Positions 9,621-19,283 are shown, counted from the first letter of the stretch. The stretch: DNA of 58,313 bases from Candidatus Kapaibacterium sp. (GCA_937927515.1 CALBDO010000007.1:1-58313); one strand, 5' to 3'. Notes: a model not told the origin generated them from the letters alone. Made by a program: numbers and translations.

Positions 9621-11288
9621 CTAAAATCTTATTTCTTCGACGGACCAACCTTTTTTAATAGTTATTTTCATTGGAGATTTAATCAATCTCTCTGAAAGCT
9701 GTAAAGGGCGATATTTACCCGAATCATAAGTCTTGTTGCCATTTCCATCGTAGAATGCAATAAGTTGATATTCCCCTTCGAGTATATTTTCAAATTTCCA
9801 GAAATTGTTCACAACTTTAGTGTAATATCTTTTTTTGGGACTAAATAGCATAACCATAGGATTACCAAAAGTGCTGTCTATTCTTGCAATCAACGTTCCC
9901 TGAAGGCTTCCTATTCTTGGCTCTTCTTCAACTTTTACAATTAATTCAAAAGATTTATTGGAGTACACAATCCCAATAAAATCGCATATTAATTTCGACT
10001 GTATCAATAATGTGTAGTTATCTCTCCATTTTAAGTTCGGAATTTTGATAAGCAGTTTATTTGGCTGAAGAAAGTTGTAACCAACATCAAAGGTATCTTT
10101 TAGCGCCATATTTATTGCTTTGATGCTGAGTTTTGAATTAATTGTATCCAAGGGATTGTTAAATGTGATTATCAAACTGTCGGTTGGAGTTTTAAGTTGG
10201 ACATTTTTTTCAAAAATTCCAATCGGTAAGTCGATATTAGTTTTGGTAATTCTTATTACTTCTTTTTTATTTATGAAAATTGGATTCCCAGCAGTATCAG
10301 ATATACTTTTTGGGTTAGAAATAACAATTTGGTAAAGTCCCTCTCGTAAGCTGTCTAAAAAATACAGAATTAGTTCATTTGATTTGTTGATATCCACTTG
10401 AAGAAAGAAAGGGGTAAAAAAAGAATTTGTTAGTGTATCGATGAATTGAATTGTGTTTGTAATATTCTCTTGCGAAACTGAAATCCTGATTGGTTCACTA
10501 AAAGTTAGTTTAGCTATATATGGATTGAGTGCCAGAGCATTTGTTATAAATGGCTGTGTTTCATCGATTGGGGGTGAAGGGATAATTATTACAGTATCGA
10601 GTAAAGTTGTTGAAGGGCAAATGGTATCGGAAGCAAATCCAAAGTCCTCTTGACCATAATCAAAAACTTTATTTTTGTTCTTATCGTGGTAAGAAAAGAT
10701 AATATAATTATCAGCTTTTAAGGCTTCGAATTTAAAATTACCAAGGTTGTCTGGCTGAGTACGATAATGAAAAGAAGTGTTAATATCAAATAAAGAATCG
10801 TTCAGCTCTTTGGTGGGAATTGCATAAACGTAGATGTTTTGCATACCATCTGCTATGACCTTTCCGTGTATCCGACCAGTATCGATTCTTCCCCCAGTAG
10901 AAAATACTAAATAAAAAGGCTCGGTCGGCTGGTTCCCGTCTAAATCCAAATAATTTGTTCCCAGTAAAAAAGAAATTGTTGTTTCCTTTGGCAAAGATTC
11001 AGCAAAACGAATGTACAATTTCTTGCCGTTCCAGTCAACTTTGTATCTTATTGGCGGATTGAGAAAAATATTGTTTATTACACTATTTCTATCGACCCAT
11101 TTATTAAACTTTATGAAAATATTATTACCATCAAAATTTAAAGAACGATTTTGTGGGTAAAAATCGATTATTTTAGGTGGAGTCTTGTCGGGTGGTCCGC
11201 CAGATGGTGGTCGAGGATTTGCACACGAGATGAAAATCACAGCCAATAAATTGTATAAAAAATATTTTGTACTAAAAAGCTTAAACAT
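9621..11288 (-). CDS. Ig-like domain lipoprotein
   Basis: About 555 residues. The N-terminus (MFKLFSTKYFLYNLLAVIF) ends in a lipobox with Cys in ISCANPRPPSGGPPDKTPP, so it is probably lipid-anchored. An SbsA/Big_5-like Ig domain follows (DKTPPKIIDFYPQNRS onward), and later segments resemble further Ig-like beta sandwiches (about residues 270-450). The C-terminal ~90 residues contain a carboxypeptidase-regulatory-like beta fold (FENILEGEYQLIAFYDGNGN). The pattern is common and functionally unknown in Bacteroidota. I start at the ATG at 11288; a TTG at 11348 would add 20 residues ahead of the signal peptide. Confidence 0.75.
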   Translation of the reverse strand: MFKLFSTKYFLYNLLAVIFISCANPRPPSGGPPDKTPPKIIDFYPQNRSLNFDGNNIFIKFNKWVDRNSVINNIFLNPPIRYKVDWNGKKLYIRFAESLPKETTISFLLGTNYLDLDGNQPTEPFYLVFSTGGRIDTGRIHGKVIADGMQNIYVYAIPTKELNDSLFDINTSFHYRTQPDNLGNFKFEALKADNYIIFSYHDKNKNKVFDYGQEDFGFASDTICPSTTLLDTVIIIPSPPIDETQPFITNALALNPYIAKLTFSEPIRISVSQENITNTIQFIDTLTNSFFTPFFLQVDINKSNELILYFLDSLREGLYQIVISNPKSISDTAGNPIFINKKEVIRITKTNIDLPIGIFEKNVQLKTPTDSLIITFNNPLDTINSKLSIKAINMALKDTFDVGYNFLQPNKLLIKIPNLKWRDNYTLLIQSKLICDFIGIVYSNKSFELIVKVEEEPRIGSLQGTLIARIDSTFGNPMVMLFSPKKRYYTKVVNNFWKFENILEGEYQLIAFYDGNGNKTYDSGKYRPLQLSERLIKSPMKITIKKGWSVEEIRF

Positions 11289-11361
11289 TAAGTTTATTCT
11301 AAATGCTTGAAAAACTAAATTAAGTAGTAATTTTGAAATGTTAAACAATTGTTATTTTGCT

Positions 11362-12732
11362 ATGGAGAAAATAATAACAATTAACCCCGCGACAGAAGAG
11401 GTTTTAGGAGAATATCCAGAGTTGCAAGAGAAAGAAATTTTGGACAGAATTTCCCTCTCCGCAAAAGCATTTCAATCTTGGTCATCAATGAATATTGAAA
11501 AACGTTGTGAGTACTTGTTACAAGTTGCAGAAGTCTTAAAGAGAAAGAAGAAAAGTTTAGCAAGATTGATTACTTTAGAAATGGGTAAGCCGATTAAGCA
11601 GTCTTTTGCTGAAATTGAAAAATGCGAGTGGGTTTGCAGATATTATGCAGAAAATGCTGAGCAGCAATTAAAAGACATAGAAATATCCACAGAAATGTCC
11701 CGAAGTTATGTCACTTTTCAACCACTGGGACCAATTTTGGCTATAATGCCTTGGAATTTTCCATTTTGGCAAGTTTTTAGATTTGCTGCCCCAAATCTTG
11801 TTGCTGGCAACACTGCTTTACTCAAGCACTCAAGTAATACTATGGGCTGTGCTATCGAGTTGGAGAAAATATTCGAGGAAGCAGACCTACCAAAAGGTGT
11901 CTTTCAGAATTTGGTCATATCCTCTAGAAAAGTACCAATGGTGATAGAGAGCTCGGATGTTTGTGGTGTGACGCTTACTGGAAGTACCCCAGTAGGAAAA
12001 GAAGTGGCAAAAATTTCCGGTTGGCATTTGAAGAAAACTGTTTTGGAACTTGGTGGCTCGGACCCTTACATAATTTTCAGAGATGCAGATATAGATAACG
12101 CAGTCGAGGCTTGTGTAACTTCTCGGTTAATCAACAACGGTCAAAGTTGCATTGCTGCAAAAAGGTTTATCGTCGAAAAATCGATTTTTGATGCTTTTGT
12201 CGAAAAATTTGTTCTGCTAATTAAATCAAAGAAAGTTGGCAACCCAATAGACGAGACCGTGGATGTTGGTCCTCTCGCCCGCAAAGATTTATTATTAGAA
12301 TTACATCAGCAAGTTCGACGGGGGAAGGAATTAGGTGATAATGTTATTTTGGGGGGAGACATTATTCAAAGTAAAGGTTTTTATTATACTCCAACTATTG
12401 CTGTTGTAAAAAATACGGAAAGCCCATTGTTTAAGGAAGAGACATTTGGACCAGTAGCAGCAGTCATACCCGCAAAAGATGAAGAAGAAGCTGTTTCTCT
12501 TGCAAATAGCTCTTCTTATGGTCTTGGAGCAGCTGTTTTTACAAGTGATATTGAAAAAGGTAATCGAATTGCAAGGAATAAACTGCTTGCTGGAAGTTGC
12601 TTTGTCAACGATTTTGTTAAATCCGACCCTCGCCTACCTTTTGGGGGCATCAAAGAATCTGGCTACGGTCGAGAGCTGTCTGTCTTTGGAATTAGGGAAT
12701 TTGTTAATATCAAAACCGTATGTGTGAAATGA
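11362..12732 (+). CDS. NAD(P)-dependent aldehyde dehydrogenase, succinate-semialdehyde type
   Basis: A 456-residue aldehyde dehydrogenase. It shows MPWNFPFWQVFRFAAPNL, the cofactor loop TGSTPVGKEVA, catalytic Glu in LELGGSDP, catalytic Cys in NGQSCIAAKRF and EETFGPVAAV. The Cys region and the PFGGIKESGYGREL end are closest to the short succinate-semialdehyde dehydrogenases (Sad/YneI, GabD), but substrate cannot be read from sequence alone. The start is the ATG at 11362 (MEKIITINPATEE); an upstream ATG at 11338 adds eight residues not typical of the family. The stop overlaps the next start as ATGA. Confidence 0.9.
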   Translation: MEKIITINPATEEVLGEYPELQEKEILDRISLSAKAFQSWSSMNIEKRCEYLLQVAEVLKRKKKSLARLITLEMGKPIKQSFAEIEKCEWVCRYYAENAEQQLKDIEISTEMSRSYVTFQPLGPILAIMPWNFPFWQVFRFAAPNLVAGNTALLKHSSNTMGCAIELEKIFEEADLPKGVFQNLVISSRKVPMVIESSDVCGVTLTGSTPVGKEVAKISGWHLKKTVLELGGSDPYIIFRDADIDNAVEACVTSRLINNGQSCIAAKRFIVEKSIFDAFVEKFVLLIKSKKVGNPIDETVDVGPLARKDLLLELHQQVRRGKELGDNVILGGDIIQSKGFYYTPTIAVVKNTESPLFKEETFGPVAAVIPAKDEEEAVSLANSSSYGLGAAVFTSDIEKGNRIARNKLLAGSCFVNDFVKSDPRLPFGGIKESGYGRELSVFGIREFVNIKTVCVK

Positions 12733-15443
12733 AAAAAGTTTTAGTTATAATTCTTTTGCAGGTACTTATTGTAAAGTCTTCTGCGCAGCCATTGCCGTTC
12801 CCGTACAATTTGGATTTCGAGGTTGGGGAACTTGGCAAACTCCCTAAAGGCTGGGTTGTACCTTCGTATGCAGATAATCTTGGTTACGTTGCTTATCTTT
12901 CCGATGAAGAACCTAAAAGCGGTCGATTCTGTCTCGAACTTTATCGAGCTGGTACGTACAAAGAGGATATGTATGGTTCAGTTATGCAAAGTATAGATGC
13001 CAAGCCGTATCGGGGAAAAACCATTGTGTTTAGGGCCTATGTGAGAGCGGAGATTCACAGTCCGAAAGGTTCAGCGCACATTTGGGTTCGTGAAAGAGTG
13101 GGAAAAAATGAGGAATTAGGTTTTTTAGAGTATCTACCTCTTCAACCAGTTGTAGTGCGAAATTGGGAGCTTAGGGAGATAAAAACAACCATATCACCAG
13201 ATGCGGATGTCATAAATTTTGGCTTACTTCTTTTTGGTAATGGTAAAGCTTGGATTGATAATGCTTCATTTGAAATAATTCCTTCTGAATCAAGTGTAGA
13301 TTTACCTCATAAGATTGACACAAGTGTAGTAGGAGAACTTGTAGACTTGGCAAAGGTCTTTGGTGTTGTTAGGTATTTTAATCCTTTGTCCGAAAAAACT
13401 TTTAATTGGGAGTGCTTTTTAAGAAATTCAGTAAGCTACTTATTAGAAAACCGGTCTCAAAGTATTTCAAAAAAAATCCATTATCTTTTCCATGAATTTT
13501 TGGATTTGGATGATGTAAAGAAACGACTTTCGGATACCTCTGGCTACGTCTCTTGGCTGCATTTTGGCTTTCCCATTGAAAAAGAACATCCATTTGTTTA
13601 CTCAAAGAAGGTCAATAATTTAAACCCTCTAAGAAATTATCAAGGCATAGTTCAACAAACATTGAATGTGAGCGGTCTTCAAGGGAAAGATATTATTTTC
13701 TCTACTTACATCAAGGGAAAACTTTTCGAGCAGTCTTCGAGAATTGTTCTTGCAATTCGTTTTGATGATGGTAATAATAAACAAATTGGTTATTTATTTC
13801 GGGAGTTTAAGAAAGTTGAGGAGAACAAATGGTCGAACTTTGAATTAAATGGCAAAATACCAGAGACAGCAATGTTTGCAAAATTGGCTTTGGTTTTAGT
13901 AGGAGAGGGTAATGTTTTTTTCGATGATGTGTTCTTTGGAGAAAATGACGGAAGTAAAACAAATTTGCTGCAAAACCCTGGTTTCGAAAACTCCCGAGAC
14001 AGCTTGCTTGTTTACAACTGGAGGTTGTTAGATATTTCAAGTCAGAGTGGATATTATGCCTTCGTGAGGGCTGGGAAAGGCAGAGGCGACACTAAAGCAT
14101 TGCATTTATATTCGGACGATGAAAATAGGATTTCCCTACCGCGCCCTTTTGAAAAGTTTGAAATTCGTTTGATTGATGGTTTTTCAGTTGAAATTCCGAT
14201 TTCAGTTCCTGTTGCTGCCTTAGATTCATTTAAATACAAAAAAAAGAACTACGAAGAAATCGATTGTGAATACAATTTTAACGATATAATCTCTCAACTT
14301 TCAATCCTAATTGACATTTGGAATTTTATGGTTCATTTTAATGAATATTTTGGCAGAAATCTAAACGTCGATTCATTGCTTTCTTCAACAATAAAAGAAT
14401 GTATTTTATCCTACACAGATAATCAAAAAAATGCTGAGAAAGTTTTTTTAAAAATTTTAGAGAAATTTGTTGCCCATTCTAAGGATAATTTTACGAGAAT
14501 TGTACACAAAGACTATCTTCCAGACAAATCCCTCCCATTTCTTTGGAAGTATATCGATGGGAATGTCTACATAACCAAAATTGGTGAAAATGTTGATACA
14601 TTAGATGTTGGAGATAAGGTTATTGCATTAAACTCAATTCCAATAGAGAAGGTCATCGATTCAATTTCTAATTTTGTTGGGTTTTCATCCGATAGTTGGA
14701 AGCCTTTGAAATCACTTGCTTACATAAGAAATTTTTTCCTCAATGACACAATAAAAATAAAATTGATGAAGCCAAACGGAAAAATTGTTGATAAAATAGT
14801 TGTGAAAGACCCGGAATCCAATCAAATTTACGAGGATAGACCAGAAAGATTTCAATTTCTCAGCGAGAAGGTAGTCTACTTCGACTTGACACGATTAGTT
14901 GAAAAGGAAATAAAAGATATTCTCGACACATTGAATCATAAAGGCTATTTTATTTTCGACCTAAGAGGAATTGCTTTAACAAGCGAGCAATTCTTGAGTT
15001 TATTCACTGATAAAACCATAGAATGTAACGCTTGGAAAATTCCAGTATTTGCTTTTCCCTTTAAACAAAAAATTTCTTGGCAGACAATCAAGTTAAAGAT
15101 TAACGGGAAATCATTATTTAATCCCAAAGGCATCTATTTCTTAATAGATGAAAGAACAATTGGAATCGCAGAGGTGATAGCAGATATTGCTAAAAGATAT
15201 AAAATTGGCACTCTTGTTGGTTGTACGACTGGAGGAAATCCAATGGAATTCGGTTCTAAGATATTTCCAAATGGATTGACACTTTACTTTGGTGTTTTGA
15301 GAGTATTTTCCTGTGGGGAAGAAGATAAATATCGAAAAGGTATCGTTCCTAATGTCCCAGTTAAAATAAAATTTGATAAAGATTCACTTCTTCGCGACCA
15401 AATTCTTGATAGAGTTCTTTATTTGATAAATTCAAATCAATAA
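12729..15443 (+). CDS. S41-peptidase-like secreted protein, probably inactive
   Basis: A 904-residue exported protein: signal peptide (about residues 1-20, ending SSAQ), a jelly-roll-like module (about 22-185, PFPYNLDFEVGELGKLPKGW), and a helical segment with AKVFGVVRYFNP, typical of S41 proteins from Bacteroidota. A second jelly-roll-like module follows (about 300-470), then a PDZ-like region (VYITKIGENVDTLDVGDKV). The C-terminal S41 fold holds FLIDERTIGIAEVIADIAK and GTLVGCTTGGNP. Where S41 proteases have TASAAE with the catalytic Ser, this has TIGIAE, so the nucleophile is Gly. I infer a binding or scaffold role. Start chosen at 12729, ATGA-coupled to the aldehyde dehydrogenase; an ATG at 12720 is also possible. 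Confidence 0.75.
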   Translation: MKKVLVIILLQVLIVKSSAQPLPFPYNLDFEVGELGKLPKGWVVPSYADNLGYVAYLSDEEPKSGRFCLELYRAGTYKEDMYGSVMQSIDAKPYRGKTIVFRAYVRAEIHSPKGSAHIWVRERVGKNEELGFLEYLPLQPVVVRNWELREIKTTISPDADVINFGLLLFGNGKAWIDNASFEIIPSESSVDLPHKIDTSVVGELVDLAKVFGVVRYFNPLSEKTFNWECFLRNSVSYLLENRSQSISKKIHYLFHEFLDLDDVKKRLSDTSGYVSWLHFGFPIEKEHPFVYSKKVNNLNPLRNYQGIVQQTLNVSGLQGKDIIFSTYIKGKLFEQSSRIVLAIRFDDGNNKQIGYLFREFKKVEENKWSNFELNGKIPETAMFAKLALVLVGEGNVFFDDVFFGENDGSKTNLLQNPGFENSRDSLLVYNWRLLDISSQSGYYAFVRAGKGRGDTKALHLYSDDENRISLPRPFEKFEIRLIDGFSVEIPISVPVAALDSFKYKKKNYEEIDCEYNFNDIISQLSILIDIWNFMVHFNEYFGRNLNVDSLLSSTIKECILSYTDNQKNAEKVFLKILEKFVAHSKDNFTRIVHKDYLPDKSLPFLWKYIDGNVYITKIGENVDTLDVGDKVIALNSIPIEKVIDSISNFVGFSSDSWKPLKSLAYIRNFFLNDTIKIKLMKPNGKIVDKIVVKDPESNQIYEDRPERFQFLSEKVVYFDLTRLVEKEIKDILDTLNHKGYFIFDLRGIALTSEQFLSLFTDKTIECNAWKIPVFAFPFKQKISWQTIKLKINGKSLFNPKGIYFLIDERTIGIAEVIADIAKRYKIGTLVGCTTGGNPMEFGSKIFPNGLTLYFGVLRVFSCGEEDKYRKGIVPNVPVKIKFDKDSLLRDQILDRVLYLINSNQ

Positions 15444-15495
15444 TTTTTTACTACATTCGTTTTTAAATTTATGTTTAACTAATTTTAGGTTTAAA

Positions 15496-15888
15496 ATGCT
15501 AAAATTTCAGAAATTCGTAATTATTCAAGTCCTTTTTGCTCTTGTTCCTTTTTTCTTATTTGCTAAATCAACTGAAATCAAACTACTTACGAATGCTCAT
15601 TGCGAAGGTTGCAAAATCAAAATTGAAAAAGCATTGAAGAAAATCGACGGCGTTGAAGAAGCAAATTTAGACCTAACCACGAAAATAGCTACCATTAAGT
15701 ATGATTCTGAAAAAGTTGATGCCAAGGATTTCATATCTACACTAGAAAAAATTGGTTATACTGTCCAGCTGTACAAAGAGGGCGAAGAGACAAATTTACC
15801 GAAGGAAAAAAGTAAATGTTGCACTGATTCAAAAAATAGCTCATGTTGTAAAAATAAAAAGACAGATACTGATAGAGACAACAGATAA
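15496..15888 (+). CDS. Secreted heavy-metal-associated (HMA) domain protein
   Basis: A 130-residue protein with a signal peptide (about residues 1-24) and one HMA domain at about 26-95. The metal site is in NAHCEGCKIKIEKAL (CxxC), followed by the typical VEEANLDLTTKIATIKYD strand. After the domain comes a short Cys-rich tail with two CC pairs. It likely binds copper or mercury-like soft metals in the periplasm, similar to MerP-type or CopZ-like chaperones. No transporter gene lies beside it. A strong terminator follows directly. Confidence 0.85.
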   Translation: MLKFQKFVIIQVLFALVPFFLFAKSTEIKLLTNAHCEGCKIKIEKALKKIDGVEEANLDLTTKIATIKYDSEKVDAKDFISTLEKIGYTVQLYKEGEETNLPKEKSKCCTDSKNSSCCKNKKTDTDRDNR

Positions 15889-15913
15889 TTAAAGTAATCT
15901 AAAACATTTTAAT

Positions 15914-15977
15914 GCTGTCTCATTAATATTTTTTAAATTAAATAATTTCAAAATTAATGAGGCAGCCATTTTTTTTT
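15914..15977 (+). terminator. Rho-independent terminator after the HMA gene
   Basis: A 14-base-pair stem (15914-15927 with 15953-15966, one G-T wobble), a 25-base loop and nine T at 15969-15977. It starts 25 bases after the HMA stop codon. This separates the HMA gene from the glycosyltransferases downstream. Confidence 0.85.
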
Positions 15978-16078
15978 CTCTTTTTAAGAAATTTGAAAGA
16001 TTTTTAAAAAATATTTTCAAAAATTTTGTATTTCGAAAAAATAGTACAAAATCACCCATTTTTCTTGCTTCTTCTTCT

Positions 16079-17026
16079 ATTGATTTAATTAATTCACGAA
16101 AGATACTACTACTTAGGCAAGATAGAATAGGGGATTTATTAGTTTCAATACCTTTTATTAAATCTCTTAGAAAAGCTTTACCCGAAAATCGAATTGATAT
16201 ACTTTTAAGTTATAAAAATGTAGCCGCAAAGAACATTATCAAAAATTTATTGGACAATATTTATGTATTTCCTAAAAGCCTTTGGGGTAGGATTTCAATC
16301 CTACTTTTGCTTAAAAGGAATAAATACGACTTAATTGTCGACCTTTATGATAATCCTTCTTTCTCTTCAAGCATTTTAGTAAGATTTGCAAAACCAAAGT
16401 TTTCTTTAGGCTTTGACAAGGAAAACAGAAATGTCTATACTCACATTGTCTCGCTGCCCGACAAGATGAAAGTTCATATCGTAGACAGATTAGGCCAGCT
16501 TTTGTTACCATTTGGTCTCGAAAATTATGATGTTAACTTTGATTTTCTAGTGAAAAAGAGTAATCCACTACCAAGCAAAAAAAAGAAACGTGTTGGTATT
16601 GTTGTTTCTGGTTCTTCACCAGCTAAATTCTGGGGCTTAAATAATATTTCCCAGCTAATCAAAATGATGAATGAAAAGCTTGACTATGAAATAGTTGTAT
16701 TTGGAACGAAAGAGCACAAAAGCTTAATTGAATATCTGAATCAACTTAATAATACTATTATTGCACCTTTTACAGATGATTTTGATGAGTTTGTAGCGAT
16801 GGTTGCAAGCTGTGATTATATAGTCACACCGGATACATCGGTAGTGCATCTTGCATCTGCTTTAAGTATTCCTGTCGTTGTTTTATATACTTTTGTTGAT
16901 GAGAGATTTGGAATGCCATGGTTTCCATATAAAACGAAATTCGAAGCCATATTATCAAAAAAAGATAGTTATGCCGATATAAAACCCGAAAAAGTTTTTG
17001 ATGCTTTTCAAAAATTGATGGAATAA
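16079..17026 (+). CDS. Glycosyltransferase family 9, start unresolved
   Basis: A heptosyltransferase-like enzyme that would add sugars to lipopolysaccharide or another envelope glycan. The conserved N-terminal segment ILLLRQDRIGDLLVSIPF is encoded from about 16103, upstream of the first usable start codon (TTG 16250), so the gene must begin earlier. The C-terminal nucleotide-sugar domain has VGIVVSGSSPAKFWGL and DYIVTPDTSVVHLASAL. There is no in-frame ATG, GTG or TTG between about 15900 and 16250. I give an ATT at 16079 as a placeholder; an AUA/AUU start, slippage or a sequence error are all possible. It stops directly before the second GT9 gene. Confidence 0.75.
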   Translation: MDLINSRKILLLRQDRIGDLLVSIPFIKSLRKALPENRIDILLSYKNVAAKNIIKNLLDNIYVFPKSLWGRISILLLLKRNKYDLIVDLYDNPSFSSSILVRFAKPKFSLGFDKENRNVYTHIVSLPDKMKVHIVDRLGQLLLPFGLENYDVNFDFLVKKSNPLPSKKKKRVGIVVSGSSPAKFWGLNNISQLIKMMNEKLDYEIVVFGTKEHKSLIEYLNQLNNTIIAPFTDDFDEFVAMVASCDYIVTPDTSVVHLASALSIPVVVLYTFVDERFGMPWFPYKTKFEAILSKKDSYADIKPEKVFDAFQKLME

Positions 17027-18004
17027 ATGGATATTTGCATTCTTCAGTTAGGTACTTTTGGAGATATGATTCTAACAACGCCGGTAATTTCTTTACTCAA
17101 ACAAAGGTTTCCAGATTCGAGAATTTTCTTTATTTGTGGCAACAGAAATCATATTGTGATTCGTTATCACCCCGGTGTATACAAAATTCTTCGATGGAAT
17201 AAGTTTCCAGCTACGCTTCTGAGAAATATTGCTTGGCTCAGATTCCACGAGTTTGATTTTTACGTAGACCCGAAGGACCATTATTCTTTCGAAGGTCAGA
17301 TGATAGCAAAAATTGTCAGGTCCAAGCTTAAAATTGGATTAAATCAAAAGTCCTTTAATTTCCACATATCCATTCAAAGTGAGAGCGAAAACCTAAATTT
17401 ACATTTTACCGAAAGGGTTCTGCGTACTCTCAAGCCACTGGGTATAGTTTGGGAATATGAATTTATTCCATTACCTGAACTTTACTATTCCGAGGAAAAC
17501 AAAAAATATTATGAAGCATTTCTCTTGGAGAATAATCTGGAACCAAATGGTTATTTAGTTTTCAATATTTCTGCAAGTCATCCAAGAAAAACTTTTAGCG
17601 ACCATTCCCTAAGACATATTTTTTCAAATGTTGATTTTAATTTACCAATCGTTTTAACTTTTGAACCAAAAGACACAATCAAAGCTCTTGATTTGAAGAA
17701 TAAATATAAATTTTTAAATTTGTTTTTTTCTAGGAGTATTTTGGATATTTTCCCTATTGTAGAGAATTCTTTTGCAGTTGTAACACCTGATACTTCAATT
17801 GTACACATTGCTTCCGCTTATTCAAAACCGACATTAGCTTTTTATAGCGGCTTAGATAGTTTCTTCAAAAAATTTCATCCCAACAATCCATTTTGTGTTG
17901 TTGTCCGTGCTGAAAAAGGAGACCCTGGAATACAATCTATAAATACCGGCTCTTTTATTTCATCAATTAACTCTTTTTTAAAAACAATATTGGAGGTTCT
18001 ATGA
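17027..18004 (+). CDS. Glycosyltransferase family 9 (heptosyltransferase-like)
   Basis: A 325-residue GT9 enzyme, probably acting on lipopolysaccharide core or a related glycan at the inner membrane. The N-terminus MDICILQLGTFGDMILTTPV is the classic acceptor-side motif. The C-terminal domain has FNISASHPRKTFS and AVVTPDTSIVHIASAYSKPT, the donor-binding signature. The ATG follows the stop of the previous GT9 gene without spacing, and the end overlaps the porin start by four bases, so the three genes are one unit. Confidence 0.88.
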   Translation: MDICILQLGTFGDMILTTPVISLLKQRFPDSRIFFICGNRNHIVIRYHPGVYKILRWNKFPATLLRNIAWLRFHEFDFYVDPKDHYSFEGQMIAKIVRSKLKIGLNQKSFNFHISIQSESENLNLHFTERVLRTLKPLGIVWEYEFIPLPELYYSEENKKYYEAFLLENNLEPNGYLVFNISASHPRKTFSDHSLRHIFSNVDFNLPIVLTFEPKDTIKALDLKNKYKFLNLFFSRSILDIFPIVENSFAVVTPDTSIVHIASAYSKPTLAFYSGLDSFFKKFHPNNPFCVVVRAEKGDPGIQSINTGSFISSINSFLKTILEVL

Positions 18005-19221
18005 AACGTTTAGCAGTATTTACACTGTTTTTTTTGTACTTTGGTTTTTGCCTTTCATCCTCACAGTCTACTGAAGCTATTTCTTTAAAGTTTTCTGGCT
18101 ATGTTAAAACTGATGTTTTTTTTGACTCTCGTCAAATCGACCAGCTTCGAGAAGGGCATTTTTCGATAATTCCTAAAAATGAATTGCTCGACCCGAATGG
18201 CGACGATATTAATGCTAAGCCAAATTTCAATATCCTTTCGATACAGACTCGCCTTGCTGGAACCATTACGGGACCAGATGTTCTCGGTGCTAAGTCTATG
18301 GCATATTTTGAAACAGAATTTTTTGGGTCGACCGATGCTACAATTAATACTTTAAGACTTCGGCACGCTTTTTTAAAGTTCTCTTGGGAAAATTTCGAAC
18401 TGCTTGCTGGTCAGTACTGGCATCCTTTGTTTGTCGTGGATTGTTATCCCGGAACAATTGGTTTTAATACTGGTGCTCCATTTCAGCCATTCATTCGTTC
18501 ACCACAATTAAGATTGACAGCAAAGTTCGACTCATTAAAATTAATTTTTACTGCTCTCTCTCAAAGAGATTTTCAGAGCCCTGGCCCAGATGGTCTTTCG
18601 ACGATATACATAAGAAATTCTGCAATTCCAAACTTGAATGCACAATTTCAAATCAAACTATTTGCTAATTCTTTGTTGGGTGCTGGTGTCGATTACAAAA
18701 GACTTGCACCACGAATAAAGACTGCAAAAGGTTTTACCACTGATGAAAAGGTCGATGGTTTGTCATTCATAGGTTTTATAAAATTTGCTTTCGAGGAATT
18801 CCAGTTTAAAGCCGAGGGAGTACTTGGAGAGAACTTAGCAGAGATGGTTATGCTTGGTGGCTATGCTGTCATTGATAACACAAAAGACAAATGGGAGTAT
18901 ACTCCAAATAAGAATTTAAGCCTGTGGACTGATATTTCATATGGTAAAGATGTTGAATTTGGCTTGTTTGGTGGATATTCTAAAAACCTCGGTACAAAAG
19001 AAAATTACCGTGTCTTTTACGGTCGTGGGGAAGACGTTTATGATTTATTGAGAATTTCACCCAGAATTCAATTTACCTTTGGAAAGGTAAAAATCGCTGG
19101 CGAGTTGGAGTTCATGCGAGCCAACTTTGGGAAGGTTAACAATAATGACAAAGGAAAAGTTACAGATACAAAAGGTGTAAATAATATTCGTACGCAATTA
19201 GCATTTATGTATATCTTTTAA
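18001..19221 (+). CDS. Outer-membrane porin-like beta-barrel protein
   Basis: A 406-residue protein with a signal peptide (about residues 1-21) followed by alternating hydrophobic/polar strands. It opens with ISLKFSGYVKTDVFFDSRQ and has LRLRHAFLKFSWENFELLAGQYWHP near residue 120, a pattern of DcaP-like and related porins. It ends in IRTQLAFMYIF, a terminal aromatic as in barrel proteins. Substrate unknown. GGAGG precedes the start, which overlaps the GT9 stop. A hairpin follows the stop. Confidence 0.8.
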   Translation: MKRLAVFTLFFLYFGFCLSSSQSTEAISLKFSGYVKTDVFFDSRQIDQLREGHFSIIPKNELLDPNGDDINAKPNFNILSIQTRLAGTITGPDVLGAKSMAYFETEFFGSTDATINTLRLRHAFLKFSWENFELLAGQYWHPLFVVDCYPGTIGFNTGAPFQPFIRSPQLRLTAKFDSLKLIFTALSQRDFQSPGPDGLSTIYIRNSAIPNLNAQFQIKLFANSLLGAGVDYKRLAPRIKTAKGFTTDEKVDGLSFIGFIKFAFEEFQFKAEGVLGENLAEMVMLGGYAVIDNTKDKWEYTPNKNLSLWTDISYGKDVEFGLFGGYSKNLGTKENYRVFYGRGEDVYDLLRISPRIQFTFGKVKIAGELEFMRANFGKVNNNDKGKVTDTKGVNNIRTQLAFMYIF

Positions 19222-19228
19222 TAAAATT

Positions 19229-19258
19229 GGGCTCGGTGATTAGCCGAGCCCGGTCTTT
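19229..19258. terminator. Hairpin between convergent porin and porV genes
   Basis: GGGCTCGG at 19229-19236 pairs perfectly with CCGAGCCC at 19244-19251 around a seven-base loop. A short T-rich stretch follows on either strand, so it can end both the plus-strand porin transcript and the minus-strand porU-porV transcript. Confidence 0.75.
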
Positions 19259-19283
19259 ATAGAACTTTAAACTTCTCTAATAC

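Noticed and set aside
15957-15990. ATG with a nine-T run as the normal start of the first GT9 gene
   Set aside because: The T run and the ATG are explained by the terminator hairpin of the HMA gene. The frame from this ATG stops at once unless slippage occurs, so I keep it only as one option in a finding.
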